A stretch of 17,936 nt of DNA from Pseudomonadota bacterium (GTDB lineage Bacteria; Pseudomonadota; Gammaproteobacteria; Steroidobacterales; Steroidobacteraceae): assembly GCA_947454665.1 (NCBI GenBank), contig CANGMU010000021.1:1-17936 (forward strand), in the 5' to 3' direction. A program made the translations under genes and the position numbers. The notes beneath the pieces were generated by a model. It was not told where the DNA came from and did not search any database. It was given only the letters and a program-made list of their open reading frames with translations. This document shows, piece after piece, positions 1 through 7,692 of this stretch (the first letter of the stretch is position 1; the number at the start of each line of letters is the position of its first letter).

Positions 1-844
1 AGTGGCGGACCGACACATCGCCGTACTTGCTCGCGAAGCGGGCCGCCAGCTGTTCGATGAGGTAGACCGACCGGTGGCGTCCACCGGTGCAGCCCACGGC
101 GACGGTCAGATAGCGCCGGTTGCTCGCGTGGTATTCCGGGATGCGGCCTTCGATGAAGTGCTCGATGTCCGTGAGCAGTCGGCCCACGGCTTCGTGCTGC
201 TCGAGGAATCGCGCGACATCGGCGTCGCGTCCGGTGAGGCCGCGCAGCGCTGCGTCCCAGTAGGGATTGGGCAGCGTACGGGCGTCGAAGACGAAGTCGG
301 CATCACCCGGGATGCCGTGCTTGAAACCGAAGGACGTGAACTGGATCGACATGCGTGACTGGCGCCGGTTCTCGACCCGGCGACGCATGAGTTCGCGCAG
401 GTCGTGGACGCCGAGGCGGGAGGTGTCGATCGTGAGGTCGGCCGCATTGGCAACGGGCTCCAGCAGCGCGCGCTCGATGGCGATGGACTCGCGCAGGCCT
501 TCGCCGTGGCGGCTCAGGGGGTGTCGTCGGCGGGTCTCCGCGAACCGACGCAGCAGTTCTTCGTCGCTGGCGACGAGATAGAGCAGTTCGCACTGGATGC
601 CTGATCGCTTCAGTTCGTCCAGCAGGGCCGGGACGGTGCCGATTTCAGCTGCAGTGTTGCGGGCATCGATCCCGACGGCCGTGCGCCGGTAGACCGGATC
701 GCTGCTCTGGAGGGTGTGGGTGATGAAGGGCTTGAGCAGCGCTGCGGGGATGTTGTCGACGCAGTAGAAGTCGAGGTCCTCGAGCATGTGCAGGGCCACG
801 CTCTTGCCGGACCCCGACAGACCGCTCAGCAACACCAGACGCAT
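1..844 (-). CDS. rapZ: RapZ, RNase adapter protein / P-loop nucleotide-binding regulator (3' end cut off)
   Basis: Translating the minus strand from the ATG at 844 gives 281 codons with no stop before the window edge. The E. coli protein is 284 residues, so only a few C-terminal residues are missing. The N-terminus has a Walker A loop, GLSGSGKS (residues 8-15), followed by a conserved DNIP near residue 30. The C-terminal domain has GCTGGRHRS (251-259), which matches the conserved RapZ ligand/RNA-binding region. In E. coli RapZ binds the small RNA GlmZ and presents it to RNase E, so controlling glmS and amino-sugar supply to peptidoglycan and LPS. It is the last gene of the minus-strand block, 21 bases after the hpf stop, and probably co-transcribed with hpf and rpoN. 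The ptsN gene usually found between hpf and rapZ is absent. Identification is secure; whether it regulates GlmZ in this organism is not shown. Confidence 0.95.
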   Translation of the reverse strand, partial: MRLVLLSGLSGSGKSVALHMLEDLDFYCVDNIPAALLKPFITHTLQSSDPVYRRTAVGIDARNTAAEIGTVPALLDELKRSGIQCELLYLVASDEELLRRFAETRRRHPLSRHGEGLRESIAIERALLEPVANAADLTIDTSRLGVHDLRELMRRRVENRRQSRMSIQFTSFGFKHGIPGDADFVFDARTLPNPYWDAALRGLTGRDADVARFLEQHEAVGRLLTDIEHFIEGRIPEYHASNRRYLTVAVGCTGGRHRSVYLIEQLAARFASKYGDVSVRH

Positions 845-865
845 GCGCTGCCCGCCCTGTCCGCG

Positions 866-1186
866 TTAAAGCCGCGTGGCCGCCCGCCCCTCGGCGGCGT
901 GGTGGTCCTGCGTCTTTTCCTTGTGTTTCTTCACGGCGCGGTCGAGCTTGTCGGCCAGCATGTCGATGGCCGCATACATGTTTTCGTCGACAGCGACGGC
1001 ATGGATGTCAGCGCCGCGCACGTGCACGGTGGCCTCGGCTTTCTGTTCGAGCTTCTCGACGGTGAGCGTCACATGGATGTCGATGACGTGGTCGAAGTGC
1101 CGCACGATCCGCTCGAGCTGTTTCTCGACGGCGGTGCGGAGCGCGGGGGTGACTTCGACATGGTGACCACTGAGCTTGAGCTGCAT
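866..1186 (-). CDS. hpf: Ribosome hibernation-promoting factor HPF, short form
   Basis: The product is 106 residues, close to short-form HPF/YfiA proteins (about 95-115) and lacking the C-terminal dimerisation domain of long HPF. It starts MQLKLSGHHVEVTPALR, typical of the family, and has the beta-alpha-beta-beta-beta-alpha pattern with a basic second helix near residues 80-92 (DKLDRAVKKHKEK). HPF binds the 30S decoding centre in stationary phase and promotes inactive 100S ribosomes. The ATG at 1186 is preceded by a good Shine-Dalgarno, AGGAG (complement of 1193-1197), six bases upstream. It follows rpoN by 13 bases and precedes rapZ by 21 bases; rpoN-hpf linkage is widely conserved in proteobacteria. 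Confidence 0.95.
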   Translation of the reverse strand: MQLKLSGHHVEVTPALRTAVEKQLERIVRHFDHVIDIHVTLTVEKLEQKAEATVHVRGADIHAVAVDENMYAAIDMLADKLDRAVKKHKEKTQDHHAAEGRAATRL

Positions 1187-1199
1187 GAGCTTCTCCTGG

Positions 1200-2681
1200 T
1201 TATGCGCGCGCGCCTGCGCGCTTTCGTTCGTTCGATGGGGCGATGCCCATCGCTTCCCGGTACTTGGCGACTGTACGCCGAGCCACCGGAATTCCTTCCT
1301 TAGAAAGCAGGTCCGCGATGCGGCTGTCGCTCAAGGGCGCTTCGCCGGCTTCGTCGCGGATGAGCTTGCGGATCTTCGCGCGGATGGCGGTCGAGGAGGT
1401 TTCGTTGCCGTCCCCGTCGCCCACGTGGCTCGAGAAGAAATAGCGCAGTTCGAACACGCCGCGCGGTGTGTGCATGTACTTGCCGGAAGTCACGCGCGAA
1501 ATGGTGGATTCGTGCATGCCGATCGCCTCGGCCACGTCGCGCAGGATCATGGGCTTCATGAATTCCTCGCCCTGGTCGAGGAAGTCGGCCTGTCGCTCGA
1601 CGATCGTGCGGGCGACCTTCATCAGCGTGTCGTGCCGGATCTCCAGGCTCTTGAGCAACCAACGCGCTTCCTGCAGCTGCGCGCGCAGATTGGCGTGGCC
1701 CGAGGCGCGGCCCAGCATGCCGGCGTAGGTTTCGTTCAGGCGCACCCGCGGCAGGGTCGTGGGATTCATTTCGACGACCCAGCCGGTGGGGCTGCGCCGC
1801 ACCAGCACATCCGGGACGACGTACTCGGCCTTTGCCGAGCTGATCTGGGCGCCGGGCTTGGGATGGCAACTGCGAACCAGTGCGATCGCCAGTTCCAGTT
1901 CGTCTTCCGTGCAGTCGAGCTGGCGGCGCAGCGCGGCCATGTCGCGCCCGGCCAGTTGCTCCAGATAACCGTCCGCGATGCGCAGCGCGCAGTCGAGCCC
2001 GGGTGTCGTTGCGTCGAGGATGCGCAGCTGCAGGGCGATGCATTCGCCCAGGTTGCGCGCGCCGACACCGGACGGGTCGAAGGCCTGCACGACACCGAGC
2101 ATGACGGCAATCTCTGCCTCGCTGGCTTCTGTCTCTGGGCGCAGCGTTGAGGCGATGGTCTCCAGCGAGTCCGTCAGGTATCCGTCGTCGTTGATCGCGT
2201 CGAGAATCGCTCGCCCGATCGCGGTCTGCCGTTCGTCGAGGCTGGCCATTTCGAGCTGCCAGCCCAGGTGGTCCTGCAGCGTCTTGCCGCTGTCGTCCGA
2301 AAATTCCTGTCCGCGCTCATCGTCGTCGAAATTGGAGGGGGAATCGGAAGGGCCGGCGGTGCGGTCCTCCCAGGGGTCGTCCACGACTTCAACCGTCGGC
2401 TGTTCGGCTTCGGTGTCGGCCGCCTGCGCGGCGCCACCTTCGGCGTCTTCGCCGGGCGGCTGCGCCGTCGGCATCTCGTTCGGTGCGGCGCCCAGTTCCT
2501 CGAAGGACTGCATGCCCTCCGATTCTTCCTCGGCCTCCAGCATGACGTTGGATTCGAGGAGCTCACGGAGGTGCGCCTGCAACTCGAGGGCAGGCATCTG
2601 CAGGAGCCGGATGGCCTGCTGCAGCTGCGGTGTCATTGTCAGCTGCTGGCTCATCTTGAGCTGCAGCGAGGTCTTGAGCAC
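1200..2681 (-). CDS. rpoN: RNA polymerase sigma-54 factor
   Basis: Sigma-54 directs RNA polymerase to -24/-12 promoters and needs an AAA+ activator. I chose the GTG at 2681, giving 493 residues. Its N-terminus, MLKTSLQLKMSQQLTMTPQL, lines up with the conserved Gln-rich region I that contacts activators. An open frame continues upstream to 2804, but that part lies inside lptB and adds an Arg-rich tail unlike sigma-54. Residues about 50-135 form an acidic, low-complexity region II. The core-binding domain follows, then a helix-turn-helix near 379-398, and the invariant RpoN box ARRTVAKYR at 467-475 that reads the -24 element. The stop TAA of lptB and the GTG are separated by only five bases, so translation is probably coupled. 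All domains look intact. Confidence 0.96.
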   Translation of the reverse strand: MLKTSLQLKMSQQLTMTPQLQQAIRLLQMPALELQAHLRELLESNVMLEAEEESEGMQSFEELGAAPNEMPTAQPPGEDAEGGAAQAADTEAEQPTVEVVDDPWEDRTAGPSDSPSNFDDDERGQEFSDDSGKTLQDHLGWQLEMASLDERQTAIGRAILDAINDDGYLTDSLETIASTLRPETEASEAEIAVMLGVVQAFDPSGVGARNLGECIALQLRILDATTPGLDCALRIADGYLEQLAGRDMAALRRQLDCTEDELELAIALVRSCHPKPGAQISSAKAEYVVPDVLVRRSPTGWVVEMNPTTLPRVRLNETYAGMLGRASGHANLRAQLQEARWLLKSLEIRHDTLMKVARTIVERQADFLDQGEEFMKPMILRDVAEAIGMHESTISRVTSGKYMHTPRGVFELRYFFSSHVGDGDGNETSSTAIRAKIRKLIRDEAGEAPLSDSRIADLLSKEGIPVARRTVAKYREAMGIAPSNERKRAGARA

Positions 2682-2686
2682 GCCCG

Positions 2687-3412
2687 TTACATCCTGAAGT
2701 TCTCGCCCAAGTACACCTCGCGGACTTGGGCGTTGGCAAGAATTTGATCCGCGGTTCCGGCCGCGATCACGGTTCCGCGGTCGACGATGTATGCGCGGCC
2801 GCAAACACCGAGTGTTTCGCGCACATTGTGGTCGGTGATCAGCACGCCGATCCCCTTGGCGGCGAGTTCCCCGATGATGCGCTGGATGTCCAGCACGGAG
2901 ATCGGATCGACGCCGGCGAAAGGTTCGTCCAGCAGGATAAAGCGCGGCGCGGCGGCCAGCGCCCGCGCAATCTCGACGCGCCGCCGTTCGCCGCCGGACA
3001 GGGACTGACCGGCATTGTGGCGGACATGGTCGATGCGCAGCTCGCCGAGCAGTTCCTCCAGCAAGGCAGAACGGCTGGCCGAATCGAGGTCCGTCCGCGT
3101 CTCGAGGATCGCCAGGACGTTGTCCTCAACCGAAAGACGGCGGAACACGGAGGCCTCCTGGGGGAGGTAGCCGATGCCCGCCAGCGCGCGCCGGTGCATC
3201 GGCAGGTCGGTGATATCGAGGTCGTCGAGCTGGATACGGCCCTCGTCGCAGCTGATGAGGCCGGAGATCATGTAGAAGGCGGTCGTCTTGCCCGCACCGT
3301 TCGGGCCGAGCAGTCCGACGATCTCGCCGCCGTGTACATCGAGCGAGAGGTCCTGCACGACGCGACGTCCCTTGTAGGCCTTGCGCAGGTTGCGGGCCGA
3401 CAGCGTGCTCAT
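2687..3412 (-). CDS. lptB: LptB, ATPase of the LPS transport ABC exporter
   Basis: LptB powers extraction of lipopolysaccharide from the inner membrane by LptB2FG and its movement along the LptC-LptA bridge. The 241-residue length is exactly typical. Visible motifs are Walker A GPNGAGKT (36-43), Q-loop YLPQE (82-86), signature LSGGE (138-142), Walker B FILLDEP (158-164) with catalytic Glu163, and switch His195 in TDHNV. The PMHRRALAGIGYLPQEASVF stretch is characteristic of LptB. The ATG at 3412 overlaps the lptA stop by four bases (ATGA), implying coupled translation, and rpoN begins five bases after the lptB stop. The partners LptF and LptG are not in the window, which is usual because they are encoded elsewhere. 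Confidence 0.97.
   Translation of the reverse strand: MSTLSARNLRKAYKGRRVVQDLSLDVHGGEIVGLLGPNGAGKTTAFYMISGLISCDEGRIQLDDLDITDLPMHRRALAGIGYLPQEASVFRRLSVEDNVLAILETRTDLDSASRSALLEELLGELRIDHVRHNAGQSLSGGERRRVEIARALAAAPRFILLDEPFAGVDPISVLDIQRIIGELAAKGIGVLITDHNVRETLGVCGRAYIVDRGTVIAAGTADQILANAQVREVYLGENFRM
2692..2697 (-). promoter_or_regulatory. Ribosome binding site for rpoN (decides the GTG start)
   Basis: The minus strand reads TCAGGA here, ten bases before the GTG at 2681. It lies inside the last codons of lptB. Together with homology of the resulting N-terminus to sigma-54 region I, it favours the GTG at 2681 over the longer open frame that begins at 2804. Confidence 0.6.
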
Positions 3413-4059
3413 GGCCGTGTCTCCGGACGTGGCGCTGGAGCCTCCGGCGTGCCTTCCGGCCGGATCGTGATGTGGACCCTTCCGCCGCCGGTTTCGTTGC
3501 GCATGACCTGTTCGCGCACGGCGTACACGATCGCGGGGCTGCTCATCTCGTTGCGACCATCAAAGAGCCAGGCATCACCGGAAAGCCGCACGGACTGGGC
3601 GATGAAGTCGTAATCGATGGTGCTGGCATGGCCGCGTACCGGACGCGCGACGCCTTCCAGCTGCTGTTCGAATTCTGCCGGCGCACCGGTGGCCTGCGCC
3701 CGTGCAAGGCGGTTGCCTGCGAATCGCACCGTCGCGACCTGCGATTGCAGCGTGCCGCCGGTGAAGCGGATACGCACGGCGCCGGTGAATTCCCAGCGGC
3801 TGTCGTTGAACGACAGGCCGGTTCCGTCGGCCGTTGCGCGGTCCGCGCGGATGCTCAAGCTGCCCTGTGTGAGGGTCACGTCGTCGAAGCTGAGCCGGTT
3901 CGACTTGCTGTCGATGCTCGAGCTGCTCGCGCTGACGTCGATCGGCAGGGAGGCCTGCTCGCGCGGCACCGCACGCGGTGCTGCCGCGCCGGCCGGCAAC
4001 GCCAGGCAGAGCAGTCCAGCCATCCACGCGACACGCGCCTCAGGGAAGGAAACGGGCAT
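3409..4059 (-). CDS. lptA: LptA, periplasmic LPS-bridge protein
   Basis: The 216-residue product begins with a signal peptide (hydrophobic stretch about residues 11-27, ending AGAAA) and is predicted periplasmic. The rest carries the OstA-like beta-jellyroll repeats of LptA: short beta strands with alternating polar and hydrophobic residues such as LSFDDVTLTQGSLSIRADRA, and later HASTIDYDF. Subunits of this family stack head to tail and carry LPS from LptC to LptD. The C-terminus ends in a Pro/Glu-rich tail. The start at 4059 overlaps the lptC end by 20 bases and has a GGAG about ten bases upstream; an ATG at 4023 would still keep a signal-like N-terminus and is the main alternative. Position between lptC and lptB strongly supports the call. 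Confidence 0.93.
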   Translation of the reverse strand: MPVSFPEARVAWMAGLLCLALPAGAAAPRAVPREQASLPIDVSASSSSIDSKSNRLSFDDVTLTQGSLSIRADRATADGTGLSFNDSRWEFTGAVRIRFTGGTLQSQVATVRFAGNRLARAQATGAPAEFEQQLEGVARPVRGHASTIDYDFIAQSVRLSGDAWLFDGRNEMSSPAIVYAVREQVMRNETGGGRVHITIRPEGTPEAPAPRPETRP

Positions 4060-4600
4060 GCACTTTCGACTCCAGGACCAGCTGGCCCTGTTTCAGGTTC
4101 GCATCCAGGCCGTGGGCACCGAGTTGATGGCGCCCCCAGTCGATCCGCACCTCCTCGCGCGTGCGCGCGATCTGGCGGCGGGTGTCGTAATCGAGCTGTT
4201 CGGTCGAGATGCGCGCCGGGAGGGCAGAGCCGGTCGGCGTGCCCGTGACGCGCACGTCGCCACGCAGATGCAGCAGGGAATCGCCACCGGGCAGTTCGGC
4301 TTCACGTGCCGTCAGTGTCCAGCGACGTGTGTCATCGGCGGCATAGCGCAGCGTCAGATGCTGCGCCGTTACCGTGCCGTTATCCGGATCCTGTGCAACG
4401 CGGTCCGCATCGAGGACATAAAGGGCCGAGCCATCTTCGGCCGTCTGGACGACCTTGGCATCCTGCGCCACATAACCGAAATCGGACGAGCTGCCGGTCG
4501 TCTCGCCGTGCAAGCCGGGCGTGCTGCCCTCGCGGCCGAGCAGGAAAGCCAGTGCGAGGACCGACAGAACACCGAAGCCTGCGATCAAACGGCCTTTCAT
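4040..4600 (-). CDS. lptC: LptC, inner-membrane LPS transport protein
   Basis: The product is 186 residues, near the usual 190. It starts MKGRLIAGFGVLSVLALAFL, which is a single N-terminal membrane anchor (about residues 5-21), and the rest is a periplasmic LptC/OstA-like beta fold. LptC receives LPS from LptB2FG and hands it to LptA. Sequence conservation in this family is low, so the call rests on the anchor, the strand-rich body and its fixed place between kdsC and lptA. The ATG at 4600 overlaps the kdsC stop by four bases (ATGA). An in-frame upstream extension to 4777 is Arg-rich antisense-like sequence inside kdsC and was rejected. Confidence 0.92.
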   Translation of the reverse strand: MKGRLIAGFGVLSVLALAFLLGREGSTPGLHGETTGSSSDFGYVAQDAKVVQTAEDGSALYVLDADRVAQDPDNGTVTAQHLTLRYAADDTRRWTLTAREAELPGGDSLLHLRGDVRVTGTPTGSALPARISTEQLDYDTRRQIARTREEVRIDWGRHQLGAHGLDANLKQGQLVLESKVHARFLP

Positions 4601-5115
4601 GCGCGGCTCCGCGCGTCGAGCAGCCAATCGCAGGCTTCGCGTACCGCGCCGCGGCCGCCGGGGAGAGTGGTCACCCGATGTGCTGCGGCGAGCGCCAGCG
4701 GATGCGCATCTGCGACGGCGATGCCGAGCGCGACGCGACCGAAGAGCGCGATGTCCGGCGTGTCGTCTCCGATGCACGCGACCTGTGACACGTCGAGTTT
4801 GAGCTTCGCCAGCAACACGTCGAGGGCGCGGGATTTGTCTTCGGCGCCCTGGATGACGTAGCGGATGCCCAGGTCGCGGCAGCGCCTCACGACGGCGGCA
4901 TGCTTGCGGCCCGAGATGACCGCCACGGTGATGCCGGCGGCCTGCAGCAGTTTCACGCCGTGGCCGTCACGTACATGGAAGACCTTGAGCTGCTCGCCGT
5001 CCGCGCCGAAATACAGTGCGCCATCGGTGAGCGTGCCATCGACATCCAGCACCAGCAGACGCAGGCGTGCCGCCAAGGCAGGCGAGGGCAGGCGGCTGCC
5101 ACGGCGCGCGGCCAT
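4597..5115 (-). CDS. kdsC: KdsC, 3-deoxy-D-manno-octulosonate 8-phosphate phosphatase
   Basis: KdsC is a cytoplasmic HAD-superfamily phosphatase that dephosphorylates Kdo-8-phosphate, giving Kdo for the LPS inner core. The 172-residue length is typical of this cap-less tetrameric type. Motif I is LDVDGTLTDG with nucleophile Asp24 and acid/base Asp26, motif II is the Ser in VISGR (about 68), motif III Lys94 in EDKS, and motif IV GDDTPD (117-121, acidic metal ligands). The C-terminal GGRGAVRE (153-160) is the conserved KdsC tail that closes the neighbouring active site. The ATG at 5115 shares one base with the kdsD stop (TGATG), so the two consecutive steps of Kdo synthesis are translationally linked. 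Confidence 0.96.
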   Translation of the reverse strand: MAARRGSRLPSPALAARLRLLVLDVDGTLTDGALYFGADGEQLKVFHVRDGHGVKLLQAAGITVAVISGRKHAAVVRRCRDLGIRYVIQGAEDKSRALDVLLAKLKLDVSQVACIGDDTPDIALFGRVALGIAVADAHPLALAAAHRVTTLPGGRGAVREACDWLLDARSRA

Positions 5116-6110
5116 CAGACCACTCCGGCGCGCAGCAGGTCGTGGATGTTCAGTGCGCCGACGAGACGGCCGTCCGCATCGACAACTGGCAGTGCGGTAA
5201 TGCGATGCTGTTCCATGAGGTTCACGGCCTCGGCGGCCAGTGCCTGTGGGGCGATGTGGCGCGGATTCGCGGTCATTACCGCCTGCATCGTCGACGCATG
5301 CAGATCGACCTGCCGGTCGAGCACGCGGCGCAGGTCGCCGTCGGTGAAGACGCCCACGACGCGGTCCTCCGCGTCGACCACGACCGTGAGCCCCAGGCCC
5401 TTGCGGCTCATTTCGAGCAGCCCCGCGCCCAACGCGGTGCCGGCCATGACGCGGGGCAGGTCGTCGCCTTGTCGCATGATGTCGGACACGTGCAGCAGCA
5501 GGCGGCGACCCAGGCTGCCGCCCGGGTGCGAGCGCGCGAAATCCTCGGGCGTGAAACCGCGGGCCTCGAGCAGCGCGATCGCCAGCGCATCGCCCATGGC
5601 AAGCGTTGCCGTGGTGCTGGACGTCGGCGCGAGGTTGTGCGGGCAGGCCTCCTCCGGCACGGAGACGTCGAGGTTCACCGCGGCATCGCGCGCCAGCGTG
5701 GAGTCGCTGCCGCCGGTGATCGCGATGACCGGCGCCCCCAGTCGCTTGAGGTGCGGCAGCAGGGCGAGCAGTTCTGCGGTCTCGCCGGAGTTCGAGATGG
5801 CGACGACGACATCCCCCCTGGAAATCATGCCGAGGTCGCCGTGGCTGGCCTCGGCGGCATGCAGGAAAAAGGACGGCGTGCCTGTGCTGGCCAGGGTTGC
5901 GGCGATCTTGCCGCCCACGTGGCCGGACTTGCCCAGGCCTGTCACGACGACTCGGCCCGCGGCGCCCAGGCACAGCTGGCAGGCGCGGGCGAAGGCTTCG
6001 CCGATACGGCTGGAGAGCCCTGCGACGGCGCGGGCTTCGATGTCGATGGTGCGGCGTCCGGCGGCCACGAGGGCCGCGTCGTCGCCGGCGCGGTGTGCAG
6101 CGGTGTTCAT
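5115..6110 (-). CDS. kdsD: KdsD, D-arabinose 5-phosphate isomerase
   Basis: KdsD converts D-ribulose 5-phosphate to D-arabinose 5-phosphate, the first step of Kdo synthesis. The 331-residue protein has the standard layout: an N-terminal SIS sugar-isomerase domain (about 40-175) and two CBS domains (about 205-265 and 272-330). In the SIS domain GLGKSGHVGGK holds Lys61, and ISNSGETAE, PHNLAPTSSTTATL and the catalytic-loop His195 in SHPGGSLG are all present. The CBS part has VVGVFTDGDLRR and a final LVGALNIHDLLRAGVV. I chose the ATG at 6110 because upstream in-frame sequence is not KdsD-like and runs into the divergent ibaG gene. It is the first gene of the minus-strand operon. Confidence 0.96.
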   Translation of the reverse strand: MNTAAHRAGDDAALVAAGRRTIDIEARAVAGLSSRIGEAFARACQLCLGAAGRVVVTGLGKSGHVGGKIAATLASTGTPSFFLHAAEASHGDLGMISRGDVVVAISNSGETAELLALLPHLKRLGAPVIAITGGSDSTLARDAAVNLDVSVPEEACPHNLAPTSSTTATLAMGDALAIALLEARGFTPEDFARSHPGGSLGRRLLLHVSDIMRQGDDLPRVMAGTALGAGLLEMSRKGLGLTVVVDAEDRVVGVFTDGDLRRVLDRQVDLHASTMQAVMTANPRHIAPQALAAEAVNLMEQHRITALPVVDADGRLVGALNIHDLLRAGVV

Positions 6111-6137
6111 GTCGTCTCGATCATCATAGCTTAAGAT
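6109..6137 (+). promoter_or_regulatory. Candidate promoter for ibaG-murA
   Basis: The 60-base gap between kdsD and ibaG contains TAAGAT at 6132-6137 as a possible -10. A weak -35 (ATGTCG, 6109-6114) lies 17 bases upstream. Transcription would start near 6144, leaving about 27 bases before the ibaG ATG. On the opposite strand TATGAT (complement of 6123-6128) could serve kdsD, but it would leave almost no leader. These are short matches found by eye. Confidence 0.35.
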
Positions 6138-6170
6138 GCGCCACCTTCCCGACGTCCGCGAGTTCCCGAC

Positions 6171-6413
6171 ATGACTCCCCAGCAGGTTGCCGACCTGATC
6201 CGCCAGTCGTTGCCCGGCGCCGACGTCATCGTCCGGTCCGGCGACAACGTGCATTTTGAGTCTCGCATCGTCAGCAGCACCTTTGCCGGCAAGCGGCTCT
6301 TGCAGCGTCACCAGCTCGTCTACGCGGCGCTTGGCGCCCTGATGGGCGGCGAGATCCATGCCCTGTCCATCGACGCGCTGACGCCGGAAGAATCGGCCGC
6401 GCGGGGCGGCTGA
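6171..6413 (+). CDS. ibaG: BolA-family protein IbaG
   Basis: This is an 80-residue single-domain BolA-like protein. BolA/IbaG proteins bind [2Fe-2S] clusters together with monothiol glutaredoxins and take part in iron-sulfur handling and envelope or acid-stress responses. The pattern VHFES (His28), STFAGKRLLQRHQLVYAAL (His47) and IHALSIDALTPEE (His63) is typical; the conserved His in the IHALS strand is the usual cluster ligand. Divergent from kdsD and one base before murA, it is in the place where ibaG (yrbA) sits in other gammaproteobacteria. No strong Shine-Dalgarno precedes the ATG. The choice of IbaG over BolA rests mainly on position next to murA. Confidence 0.9.
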   Translation: MTPQQVADLIRQSLPGADVIVRSGDNVHFESRIVSSTFAGKRLLQRHQLVYAALGALMGGEIHALSIDALTPEESAARGG

Positions 6414-6414
6414 C

Positions 6415-7692
6415 ATGGACAAGCTGCAGATCACCGGCGGCCGTCCGCTCGAAGGCGAGGTCCGCATTTCCGGCGCGAAGAACGCAACCCTGCCGATCCT
6501 GGCCGCGACCCTGCTGGCCGACGGCCCGGTCACCATCTCGAACGTCCCGCACCTGCAGGACGTGACGACGATGATCGAATTGCTCGGCCGCATGGGCGTG
6601 ACGGTCACGATCGACGAGAAACTGCGCATCGAGGTCGATCCGACCACGATCCGCGAGCAGTTCGCGCCGTATGAGCTCGTGAAGAAGATGCGGGCGTCCA
6701 TCCTCGTGCTGGGCCCGCTCCTTGCCCGCTACGGCGAGGCGGACGTGTCGCTGCCGGGTGGCTGCGCCATCGGCGCGCGTCCGGTGAACATCCACGTCGC
6801 GGGCCTGCAGGCCATGGGCGCGGACATCCACATCGAGAACGGCTACATAAAGGCTCGAACAGGCAAGGCCCGCGCTGGGCGCCTCAAGGGCGCGCGGCTC
6901 GTGCTCGAAACGGTCACGGTGACGGGCACCGAGAACCTCATGATGGCCGCGGTCCTGGCCGACGGCGAGACGGTCCTCGAGAATGCCGCGCGCGAACCGG
7001 AAGTCGTGGATCTCGCGAACTTCCTCATCGCGATGGGCGCGAAGATCCGTGGCGCCGGCACCGACCGCATCGTCATCGAAGGCGTCGAGCGCCTGCATGG
7101 CTGCTCGTATGAAGTCATGCCGGACCGCATCGAGACCGGCACCTTCCTGGTGGCGGCGGCGATCACAGGCGGCCATGTGCGGACGAAGAACACCTGCCCG
7201 GCCTACCTGGACGCCGTGCTGCTGAAGCTGCAGGAAGCGGGTGCGAAGCTGGCGCAGGGCGACAACTGGATCGAGCTGGACATGCGCGGCCGCCGCCCGA
7301 AGGCGATCGACGTGCGTACCGCGCCCTATCCGGCCTTCCCCACCGACATGCAGGCGCAGTTCGCTGCGCTGGATGCGGTGGCCGATGGTGTCGGCACCAT
7401 CATCGAAACGGTCTTCGAAAACCGCTTCATGCACATGCTCGAGATGCGTCGGATGGGCGCGGAAATCCGGCTCGAGGGCAACACCGCGATCATCAAGGGC
7501 GTGCCGAAACTCATGGCTGCACCGGTGATGGCCACCGACCTGCGCGCTTCGGCCAGCCTCGTGCTGGCGGCCCTCGTCGCCGAGGGCCAGACCGTCATCG
7601 AACGCATCTATCACATCGACCGCGGTTACGAGTCGATCGAAGAGAAACTCTCCGGTCTCGGCGCCCAGATCCGCCGCGTGCCCGGGCGCTGA
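6415..7692 (+). CDS. murA: MurA, UDP-N-acetylglucosamine 1-carboxyvinyltransferase
   Basis: MurA catalyses the first committed step of peptidoglycan synthesis, transferring enolpyruvate from PEP to UDP-GlcNAc in the cytoplasm. The 425-residue length and the two-domain EPSP-synthase-like fold are typical. Visible features are SGAKNATLPILAATLL with Lys22-Asn23, KKMRASILVLGPLLAR, and the active-site loop GGCAIGARPVNIH with Cys117. That Cys is the residue alkylated by fosfomycin, so the enzyme should be of the sensitive type. Also present are VTVTGTENLMMAAVLA, YPAFPTDMQAQ and the terminal YHIDRGYESIEEKLSGLGA. The start is one base after the ibaG stop (TGACATG), so the genes are surely co-transcribed. 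Confidence 0.98.
   Translation: MDKLQITGGRPLEGEVRISGAKNATLPILAATLLADGPVTISNVPHLQDVTTMIELLGRMGVTVTIDEKLRIEVDPTTIREQFAPYELVKKMRASILVLGPLLARYGEADVSLPGGCAIGARPVNIHVAGLQAMGADIHIENGYIKARTGKARAGRLKGARLVLETVTVTGTENLMMAAVLADGETVLENAAREPEVVDLANFLIAMGAKIRGAGTDRIVIEGVERLHGCSYEVMPDRIETGTFLVAAAITGGHVRTKNTCPAYLDAVLLKLQEAGAKLAQGDNWIELDMRGRRPKAIDVRTAPYPAFPTDMQAQFAALDAVADGVGTIIETVFENRFMHMLEMRRMGAEIRLEGNTAIIKGVPKLMAAPVMATDLRASASLVLAALVAEGQTVIERIYHIDRGYESIEEKLSGLGAQIRRVPGR

Noticed and set aside
2682..2804. Upstream in-frame extension of rpoN giving 534 residues
   Set aside because: It overlaps lptB, is Arg/Pro-rich and unlike sigma-54; the GTG at 2681 gives the conserved N-terminus and has a ribosome binding site.
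716..4861. Several plus-strand frames of 150-410 codons across the rapZ-to-kdsC block
   Set aside because: They are antisense to rapZ, hpf, rpoN, lptB, lptA, lptC and kdsC, whose motifs are complete; high GC content keeps opposite frames open.
6271..7614. Long open frame on the minus strand opposite ibaG and murA
   Set aside because: Antisense to well-identified genes; composition rich in His, Arg and Asp, with no motif.
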